Origin: Thauera sp. 28
GTDB taxonomy: Bacteria; Pseudomonadota; Gammaproteobacteria; Burkholderiales; Rhodocyclaceae
DNA length: 45,997 nucleotides
Assembly (NCBI RefSeq): GCF_000310145.2
Contig: NZ_AMXA01000031.1
Coordinates: 1 to 45,997 of the forward strand
Direction: 5' to 3'
Shown: piece by piece, positions 37,763 to 45,997 of the stretch
How positions within the stretch are numbered: position 1 is the first letter of the stretch
Layout: each line of letters opens with the position of its first letter
Made by a program: the position numbers and the translations under genes
The notes under the pieces: model-generated
What the model was told of the DNA's origin: nothing
Seen by the model: the letters and a program-made list of their open reading frames with translations, nothing else
Databases searched by the model: none

Positions 37763-38782
37763 ATGGGCGTGACATTGGTGACGGGTGGGGCGGGTTACAT
37801 TGGGTCCCATACCTGCGTGGAATTGCTCGCGGCCGGGCGTGACGTGGTCGTGATCGATGATCTCTCGAACTCTTCGCCCGAAGCGTTGCGGCGTATCGAG
37901 GAGCTTGGCGGGCGCCCCTTGGCTGGGTTTGTCGAAGCAGACGTGCGCGATCGCCGCGCGTTGGAGGGCATTTTTGCCGCACACGAGGTGGAGGCGGTTA
38001 TCCACTTTGCGGCGCGGAAGGCGGTCGGAGAGTCGGTAGCACAGCCGCTCGCCTACTATGACAACAATCTTCAGGGCTTGCTGAGTGTGCTGCAGGCGAT
38101 GGATGCCGCGGACTGCCGGAGGATGGTGTTCAGTTCTTCAGCGACGGTGTATGGCGATCCCGCAAGCGTGCCTATCCGCGAGGATTTTCCCACTACGGCG
38201 ACCAATCCTTACGGCTGGACGAAGCTGATGGGAGAGCAGATCCTGCGCGATCTGGCGAATGCAGATGGACGCTGGAACGTGGTTCTGCTGCGCTACTTCA
38301 ATCCAGTAGGGGCCCACTCGAGCGGGAGAATCGGCGAAGACCCGGAGGGCTTGCCGAACAACCTGATGCCTTTTGTAAGTCAGGTAGCGGTGGGCCGACT
38401 CGAACGCCTGCGGGTGTTCGGTGACGACTATCCGACGCCTGACGGTACCGGCGTGCGCGACTACATTCACGTTGTCGACCTCGCGCTCGGGCACCTGCGG
38501 GCACTCGAGCGTATCGACACGCTGGCCGGTGTCACGACGCTCAATCTCGGCACTGGGCGCGGCTACAGCGTACTCGAGATGGTGCGCGCGTTCGAGCTTG
38601 CGTGCGGTCGGCCGGTGCCATACGACGTCGTGGCGCGTCGGCCGGGTGACATCGCCGCATGCTGGGCCGATCCAGCGCGAGCCCAGGCGATGCTGGGCTG
38701 GAAGGCCGAGCGGGGGTTGGCGGCGATGTGCGAGGATGCGTGGCGCTGGCAGCGCATGAACCCGCTGGGGTATCGAGGCTGA
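37763..38782 (+). CDS. galE: UDP-glucose 4-epimerase
   Basis: 339-residue short-chain dehydrogenase-type enzyme that interconverts UDP-glucose and UDP-galactose for exopolysaccharide, LPS and the Leloir pathway. The NAD-binding motif GGAGYIGSH is at residues 8-16. The catalytic Ser is in FSSSATVYGDP and the YxxxK motif is YGWTKLMGEQ. The C-terminal sugar-binding part contains DGTGVRDYIHVVDLA and LNLGTGRGYSVLEM. No other gal genes are adjacent. The stop is one base from the convergent uvrA stop. Confidence 0.95.
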   Translation: MGVTLVTGGAGYIGSHTCVELLAAGRDVVVIDDLSNSSPEALRRIEELGGRPLAGFVEADVRDRRALEGIFAAHEVEAVIHFAARKAVGESVAQPLAYYDNNLQGLLSVLQAMDAADCRRMVFSSSATVYGDPASVPIREDFPTTATNPYGWTKLMGEQILRDLANADGRWNVVLLRYFNPVGAHSSGRIGEDPEGLPNNLMPFVSQVAVGRLERLRVFGDDYPTPDGTGVRDYIHVVDLALGHLRALERIDTLAGVTTLNLGTGRGYSVLEMVRAFELACGRPVPYDVVARRPGDIAACWADPARAQAMLGWKAERGLAAMCEDAWRWQRMNPLGYRG

Positions 38783-38783
38783 G

Positions 38784-41618
<2,835 letters not shown>

Positions 41619-41647
41619 GGCAGATGCCTAGCGTGGGCCAGCCCGAA

Positions 41648-41653
41648 ACTATA
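41648..41653 (-). promoter_or_regulatory. Possible -10 of uvrA
   Basis: Reading the minus strand, TATAGT lies 30 bases upstream of the uvrA ATG. No convincing -35 is present at 16-18 bases. Weak evidence. Confidence 0.3.
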
Positions 41654-41669
41654 CGAGAGAAGGGCGGCA

Positions 41670-41685
41670 CCGGCCAGGCGGCCGG
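41670..41685. repeat. Inverted repeat between uvrA and MFS gene
   Basis: CCGGCC and GGCCGG form a perfect 6-bp inverted repeat around AGGC, between the two divergent genes. TAAAAT at 41691-41696 next to it could be the -10 of the MFS gene, but it has no good -35. Possible regulator site; weak. Confidence 0.3.
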
Positions 41686-41726
41686 AGTGCTAAAATGCTC
41701 GGCTTTGACGACGCCGGTTTCCTCTG

Positions 41727-42926
41727 ATGACCGTTCCTGCTCGCGATCCGATGACGCGCGACGAACGCCGCGCCGGCATGAGCCTGGCTGCGATCTTTGC
41801 GCTGCGCATGCTGGGGCTGTTCCTGATCCTGCCTGTGTTCGCAGTTCATGCCGCGACCATCCCGGGCGGCGACAACCTGACCCTGGTGGGGCTGGCGATA
41901 GGCGCCTACGGCCTCACCCAGGCCTGCCTGCAGATCGCCTACGGTGCCGCGTCCGATCGTTTCGGCCGCAAGCCGGTGATCGTGTTCGGACTCGTGCTGT
42001 TCGTGATCGGCAGCGTGGTCGCCGCGCTAGCAGACGACATCACGATGATCATCGCCGGCCGTATCCTGCAGGGGGCGGGCGCGATCTCGGCGGCAGTCAC
42101 GGCGCTTGCTGCCGACCTCACCCGCGACCAGCACCGTACCAAGGTGATGGCCATGATCGGCTCGTCGATCGGGCTCGTGTTTGCGCTGTCCATGGTCGCT
42201 GCGCCGCTGTTGTATGCCGCGGTCGGCATGGATGGGATCTTCTGGCTGACCGCGGTGCTCGCCTTCGTCGCCATCGGCGTGGTGCTGTGGGTGGTGCCTG
42301 CGGCGCCGCCCGTGCCGCGCGCGACGGGGCGCCTGATCGACGTGCTCCGCGACGGCCAGCTCATGCGGCTCAACTTCGGCGTATTCGCGCTCCATCTCAT
42401 TCAGACCACGATGTGGGTGATGGTGCCCTCGGCCCTGGTGGCGAGCGGCGGGCTGCCCATGCCCGAGCACTGGAAGGTCTATCTGCCAGCCGTGCTGTTG
42501 TCCTTCGTCGTGATGGTGCCAGCGGTGATCGTCGCCGAGCGCCATGACAAGCTTAAGCCCGTTTTCAATGCGGCGATCGTGCTGCTGGCGGTGGTCCAGC
42601 TGGGGCTGTGGCTGATTGGTGACGGTCTGATACCATTGGCATTGCTGCTGACGCTTTTCTTCATTGCGTTCAATGTGCTCGAGGCAACCCAGCCGTCGTG
42701 GATTTCGCGCATCGCAGCGCCCGGCGCAAAGGGCACAGCGCTGGGGGTGTATAACACCTTGCAGTCGATCGGCCTGTTCCTCGGCGGCGTGCTCGGCGGC
42801 TGGCTGGGCCAGGTCCATGGGCCGGGTGCGGTGAGCCTGTTCTGTGCCTTGCTCGCCCTTGCCTGGCTTGGTCTTGCGGCGTCCATGCGGCCGCCGCCGC
42901 TGCGCGCGCAGCCGGCAGCGGGCTGA
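41727..42926 (+). CDS. Major facilitator superfamily transporter
   Basis: 399-residue inner-membrane protein with about 12 hydrophobic helices. The MFS motif between helices 2 and 3 reads [13 protein letters not shown] (about residues 73-85); [21 protein letters not shown] is the motif-like segment of helices 4-5. The C-terminal half contains [40 protein letters not shown], typical of YajR/Bcr-like drug-efflux relatives. Substrate unknown. It lies between uvrA and ssb, an arrangement I recall in other Betaproteobacteria; I cannot check conservation here. A basic N-terminus ([12 protein letters not shown]) supports ATG 41727. Confidence 0.9.
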   Translation: MTVPARDPMTRDERRAGMSLAAIFALRMLGLFLILPVFAVHAATIPGGDNLTLVGLAIGAYGLTQACLQIAYGAASDRFGRKPVIVFGLVLFVIGSVVAALADDITMIIAGRILQGAGAISAAVTALAADLTRDQHRTKVMAMIGSSIGLVFALSMVAAPLLYAAVGMDGIFWLTAVLAFVAIGVVLWVVPAAPPVPRATGRLIDVLRDGQLMRLNFGVFALHLIQTTMWVMVPSALVASGGLPMPEHWKVYLPAVLLSFVVMVPAVIVAERHDKLKPVFNAAIVLLAVVQLGLWLIGDGLIPLALLLTLFFIAFNVLEATQPSWISRIAAPGAKGTALGVYNTLQSIGLFLGGVLGGWLGQVHGPGAVSLFCALLALAWLGLAASMRPPPLRAQPAAG

Positions 42927-43017
42927 AGCACCCGGGCCTGGCCTGGGGTCTGTCGTATTTCACGCGGGTGCAGCGCTTACATCGCCGCGCCCGGATGCAC
43001 ACTCAAAGGAGAACCGG

Positions 43018-43515
43018 ATGGCATCCGTCAATAAAGTCATCCTGGTCGGCAACCTCGGTGCCGACCCGGAAAGCCGTTTCGCCCCGTCGGGCGACGCGAT
43101 CTGCAATATCCGTCTCGCCACCACCGAGAACTGGCGCGACAAAGCCACCGGCGAGCGCCGTGAAGCGACCGAATGGCATCGGGTGTCCTTCTACGGCAAG
43201 CTGGCAGAGATCGCTGGCCAGTATCTGCGCAAGGGCAGCCAGGTGTACATCGAGGGCAGCCTGCGGACCCGCAAGTGGCAGGATCAGAGCGGCCAGGACC
43301 GCTACACCACCGAGATCCGCGCTGACGAGATGAAGATGCTGGGCGGCCGTCGCGAAGGTGGTGACGCACCGATGCGCGCAAGCGAGGGTGGCTGGGACGC
43401 GCCCGCGCCGGCCGCTGCCGCGCCGCGCGCACCCGCACAGCGCCCTCAGCCGGCAGCACAACCGCAGCAGCAGCCGGGCGGCTTTGGTGATTTCGACGAC
43501 GACATCCCGTTCTGA
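43018..43515 (+). CDS. ssb: Single-stranded DNA-binding protein
   Basis: 165-residue SSB. The OB fold starts [18 protein letters not shown] and contains [38 protein letters not shown] low-complexity Ala/Pro/Gln linker follows, and the acidic tip FDDDIPF is the docking peptide for repair and replication proteins. AAAGGAG precedes ATG 43018; the in-frame stretch back to 42844 lies in the MFS gene. No LexA-like box is visible upstream. Confidence 0.98.
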   Translation: MASVNKVILVGNLGADPESRFAPSGDAICNIRLATTENWRDKATGERREATEWHRVSFYGKLAEIAGQYLRKGSQVYIEGSLRTRKWQDQSGQDRYTTEIRADEMKMLGGRREGGDAPMRASEGGWDAPAPAAAAPRAPAQRPQPAAQPQQQPGGFGDFDDDIPF

Positions 43516-43526
43516 AGCGGGAGGAT

Positions 43527-43555
43527 GCGGATGCGCGCGCGTGATGTGCGTCCGC
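43527..43555 (+). terminator. Stem-loop after ssb
   Basis: GCGGATGCGC (43527-43536) pairs with GTGCGTCCGC (43546-43555), with two G-U pairs, 12 bases after the ssb stop. No T tract follows. A second palindrome, CTGCCGCGCGGCAG (43601-43614), lies before the next gene. Weak terminator or RNA-stability element. Confidence 0.35.
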
Positions 43556-43631
43556 GACACTGCCGGAGCGCGAGGCTAGAGTCGGGTCGCCGATGCTGGC
43601 CTGCCGCGCGGCAGTGCGAGGAGGGAGTGCA

Positions 43632-44597
43632 ATGTTGGACCTGATCAGTCACGCCGACGGCGTTCATGCGGTGGATTCCGGCTATGGCCGGCCGCAGCTT
43701 GCGGCCATCCATATCATCGTGCAGGACGGTCGCGCCGCGATCGTCGATACCGGCAGCAACGCCTCGGTGCCGCGCGTGCTCGGCGCGCTCGCCGCGCTCG
43801 GTATCGCGCCCGAAGCAGTGGATTGGGTGTTGTTGACCCACATCCATCTCGACCACGCCGGCGGTGCGGGCAGCCTGATGTGTGCGCTGCCGCACGCCAG
43901 GCTTGTCGTGCATCCGCGTGGCGTGCGCCACATGACTGATCCGAGCCGGTTGTGGGACGCCACCTGCGCCGTTTACGGGCCGGAGCGCGCGTTCGCGCTC
44001 TACGGACGCTTGGTGCCTGTCGCGGCCGAGCGCATCGTGCCGGCCACCGACGGTCTCGAACTCAAGCTGGGCGGTCGCTGCCTGCGCATCTTCGATACCC
44101 CGGGGCATGCGCGCCACCACGTCTGCATCTGGGACGACAGTGCGCGCGCCTTCTTCACGGGCGACACCTTTGGCCTGTCCTATCGCGAGCTTGATGTCGA
44201 TGGCCGTGCCTTCATCATGCCGACGACGACGCCGACCCAGTTCGAGCCCGAGGCGATGCACGCCTCCATCGACCGCATGCTGGCGATGCAGCCGCAGGCC
44301 ATGTACCTGACGCACTACAGCCGGATCACCGAAGTCGATCGCCTGGGCGCTGACCTCCACCGTCTGATCGACACCATGGTGGCGGTGGCGCAGGCTGCGC
44401 GCGGCGATGGCGTGGCCCGCCATGTCGAGATCCTTGCCGGCCTCGAGCAGATCATGCGCGAGGAGGCCGCACGCCAGAACTGGGCGCTCAACGAGGACGA
44501 GACGCTCGACCTGCTGCGCATGGACCTCGAGCTCAACGCCCAGGGTCTGGGCGTATGGCTCGACAGCCAGCGCGTCACCGCGGCCGAGACGGCCTGA
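43632..44597 (+). CDS. Metallo-beta-lactamase-fold hydrolase
   Basis: 321-residue protein of the MBL superfamily. The metal-binding motif THIHLDHAGG (HxHxDH) lies near residue 74. TPGHARHH, FFTGDTFG and LTHYSRI supply the further metal ligands of the fold. A C-terminal helical extension of about 90 residues follows. GAGGAGGGAG is ideally placed before ATG 43632. The substrate cannot be read: relatives include hydroxyacylglutathione hydrolase-like and other thioester or phosphodiester hydrolases. tcdA starts 10 bases downstream, suggesting one transcript. Confidence 0.92.
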   Translation: MLDLISHADGVHAVDSGYGRPQLAAIHIIVQDGRAAIVDTGSNASVPRVLGALAALGIAPEAVDWVLLTHIHLDHAGGAGSLMCALPHARLVVHPRGVRHMTDPSRLWDATCAVYGPERAFALYGRLVPVAAERIVPATDGLELKLGGRCLRIFDTPGHARHHVCIWDDSARAFFTGDTFGLSYRELDVDGRAFIMPTTTPTQFEPEAMHASIDRMLAMQPQAMYLTHYSRITEVDRLGADLHRLIDTMVAVAQAARGDGVARHVEILAGLEQIMREEAARQNWALNEDETLDLLRMDLELNAQGLGVWLDSQRVTAAETA

Positions 44598-44607
44598 GCG
44601 GGGCGCG

Positions 44608-45447
44608 ATGCAAGGCGCAGGCGTCGATGTTGCCCGCCGCTTCGGCGGTATCGACCGGCTCTACGGCGATGGCGCAGTCGCCCGTCTGCAGGCCGCACAT
44701 GCCTGCGTGATCGGTGTCGGCGGCGTTGGCTCGTGGGCGGCCGAGGCGCTGGCACGCAGTGGGGTGGGCCGACTCACCCTGATCGACCTCGACCACGTTG
44801 CCGAGTCGAACATCAACCGCCAGGTACATGCGCTCGAATCTACGCTCGGCATGGCCAAGGTCGGCGCGATGGCCGCGCGCATTGCGGGCATCAACCCGCT
44901 GTGCGCGGTCGAGCAGGTCGAGGACTTCCTGACGGCCGAGAACGCCGAGGACCTGCTGCAGTGCTTCGATGTCGTCATCGACGCCATCGACAACGTGCGC
45001 GCCAAGGTAGCGATCGCGGCCGTGTGCCGGCGCCGCCGAATCAGGCTGGTGATGGCGGGCGGGGCAGGGGGCAAGACCGATCCGGGCCGGCTGGTGGTCG
45101 ATGATCTGGCGCGTACGGTGCAAGACCCTCTGCTGTCCAAGGTGCGCGCCCGCTTGCGCAAGGAACACGGTTTCAGCCGCGACCCGCGGCGCAAGTTCGG
45201 CATCGATGCGGTGTTCTCCACCGAGCCGGTGCGCTACCCCGAAGCGCGGGCCTGCTTGGGTACGGGCGCGGCTACCGCGCTCGCTCCGCAGGGGTTGGCC
45301 TGTGCCGGATATGGCTCGAGCATGGCAGTGACCGCCAGTGCGGGCCTGTTCTGCGCCGCACGCGCGCTCGATCATCTGCTGCAGGCGCGGGTAGCCTGCG
45401 CTACCCTTGGCGCAGCGGACCCAGACAACCCGGAGAGCTGTTCATGA
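44608..45447 (+). CDS. tcdA: tRNA threonylcarbamoyladenosine dehydratase TcdA
   Basis: 279-residue E1/ThiF-like enzyme (CsdL/YgdL family). In E. coli TcdA uses ATP to cyclise t6A37 of tRNA to ct6A. The nucleotide-binding motif CVIGVGGVGSWAAEALARSGVGRL is near residue 31, followed by LIDLDHVAESNINRQ with the catalytic Arg of E1-type enzymes, and DVVIDAIDNVRAK. The start MQGAGVDVARRFGGIDRLYG fits the family. Overlaps cbiX by four bases. Confidence 0.93.
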   Translation: MQGAGVDVARRFGGIDRLYGDGAVARLQAAHACVIGVGGVGSWAAEALARSGVGRLTLIDLDHVAESNINRQVHALESTLGMAKVGAMAARIAGINPLCAVEQVEDFLTAENAEDLLQCFDVVIDAIDNVRAKVAIAAVCRRRRIRLVMAGGAGGKTDPGRLVVDDLARTVQDPLLSKVRARLRKEHGFSRDPRRKFGIDAVFSTEPVRYPEARACLGTGAATALAPQGLACAGYGSSMAVTASAGLFCAARALDHLLQARVACATLGAADPDNPESCS

Positions 45448-45830
45448 ATTCAAGTGTTGCGCGTGACACCGCCGTCGTCTTGTTCGGGCATGGTGCCCGT
45501 AATCCCGACTGGGCGGGGCCCATGCGCCGCATCCGTGAGGCGTTGCTGGCACGCCCCGATGCGCCGAGCGTGGAGCTTGCCTTCCTCGAGTTCATGACGC
45601 CGACGCTGCCGGAGGCGGTGGCCGCGCTGACTGCCGCGGGTGCGCGCAAGGTGGCGGTAGTGCCGATCTTCCTCGCCCAGGCGGGGCATCTCACGCGTGA
45701 CCTGCCGATCCTGGTCGATGAGGTGCGCGCGGCCCACCCAGACTGCGAGATCGTGCTCGCCACCGCAGCGGGCGAGTCCGCCAGGGTGGTCGCTGCGATG
45801 GCGGACTACGCGGCTTCCTGTATCGACTGA
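45444..45830 (+). CDS. cbiX: Short CbiX-type sirohydrochlorin chelatase
   Basis: 128-residue single-domain chelatase (CbiX-S type) that inserts cobalt or ferrous iron into sirohydrochlorin for cobalamin or siroheme. LFGHGARNPDW supplies the N-terminal metal-binding His, and VVPIFLAQAGHLTRDLP supplies the second His, the usual pair for this family. ATG 45444 overlaps the tcdA stop, so the two are probably translated together. No other tetrapyrrole gene is in the window. The metal cannot be predicted. Confidence 0.92.
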   Translation: MNSSVARDTAVVLFGHGARNPDWAGPMRRIREALLARPDAPSVELAFLEFMTPTLPEAVAALTAAGARKVAVVPIFLAQAGHLTRDLPILVDEVRAAHPDCEIVLATAAGESARVVAAMADYAASCID

Positions 45831-45836
45831 TTCCCC

Positions 45837-45854
45837 CGCACGCTTCAGCGTGCG
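45837..45854 (+). terminator. Hairpin after cbiX
   Basis: CGCACGC and GCGTGCG form a perfect 7-bp stem around TTCA, six bases after the cbiX stop, with no T tract. A second, weaker pairing (ATGGCC/GGCCAT, 45856-45875) follows. Likely transcript end or 3' protection. Confidence 0.4.
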
Positions 45855-45928
45855 CATGGCCTGCTGCAAGGCCATCGCATCAAGCGAGCGATCTTGCGGA
45901 TGCAGCGGCATGATCGCCTTCACGAGCT

Positions 45929-45997
45929 CGCGGCTGGCGCCGCTCCTACGGCGGGTCTGCGGCGCTTGGGACCAAGGTAGGAGCGGCGCCAGCCGCG
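45929..45997. repeat. REP-like paired inverted repeat at right edge
   Basis: Two 21-base arms (45929-45949 and 45977-45997) are perfect reverse complements separated by 27 bases. On its own strand each arm begins GTAG and contains the internal palindrome GCGGC-GCCA-GCCGC. This is the layout of REP elements paired as a BIME, mobilised by RAYT transposases in Gammaproteobacteria and relatives (family knowledge). The right arm ends at the window boundary and may extend further. No RAYT gene is in the window. Confidence 0.75.

Noticed and set aside
41619-41726. LexA/SOS box upstream of uvrA
   Set aside because: I looked for CTGT-N8-ACAG on both strands and found no match or close variant.
45450-45923. 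Minus-strand frame starting at a GTG near the right edge and running through cbiX
   Set aside because: Its first 35 residues cover the cbiX 3' gap and the rest is antisense to cbiX. I see no motif or ribosome site. It could hide the 3' end of a gene lying outside the window, but nothing supports this.

Overview
The window is a GC-rich betaproteobacterial chromosome segment. Gene order, the four-cysteine form of S4, and the order tuf-trpT-secE-nusG all fit Betaproteobacteria. Rhodocyclales (Thauera/Azoarcus-like) is my best guess, but this is inference from composition and gene content, not a database match.

Left accessory part (1-5334). A translationally coupled minus-strand pair encodes a periplasmic ABC-substrate-binding-like protein and a membrane hybrid histidine kinase that runs off the left edge. 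A NarL/LuxR-type response regulator is divergent from them. The 219-base gap between the two units holds a perfect 10-bp inverted repeat. Together they look like a three-part signalling locus. An orphan ParA-like ATPase and a membrane-anchored SAM methyltransferase follow, both on the minus strand.

Translation and transcription core (5438-37710). A near-consensus promoter drives tRNA-Tyr, tRNA-Gly, tRNA-Thr and a first tuf gene. tRNA-Trp, secE-nusG, rplK-rplA, rplJ-rplL and rpoB-rpoC follow, then the str cluster (rpsL-rpsG-fusA-second tuf-rpsJ), the S10 cluster (rplC to rpsQ), the spc cluster (rplN to secY-infA-rpmJ) and the alpha cluster (rpsM-rpsK-rpsD-rpoA-rplQ). All are on the plus strand, end to end, closed by a strong intrinsic terminator at 37682-37710. 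Stem-loops occupy most of the longer gaps. Three internal promoter candidates (before rplC, rplN and rpsM) are embedded in or overlap inverted repeats. The two tuf genes encode identical proteins and differ at only seven silent sites, five of them in codons 2-9.

Right part (37763-45997). galE is convergent with uvrA. Divergent from uvrA are an MFS transporter, ssb, a metallo-beta-lactamase-fold hydrolase, tcdA and a short cbiX. The right edge carries a perfect 21-bp inverted repeat of REP type, with GTAG heads, cut by the window boundary.

Most of the window is conserved housekeeping DNA. I do not see a defence system, prophage, insertion sequence or CRISPR array. The best candidates for something not yet described are the left-edge signalling locus and the regulatory stem-loops in the ribosomal clusters. 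No gene-free stretch exceeds 300 bases.
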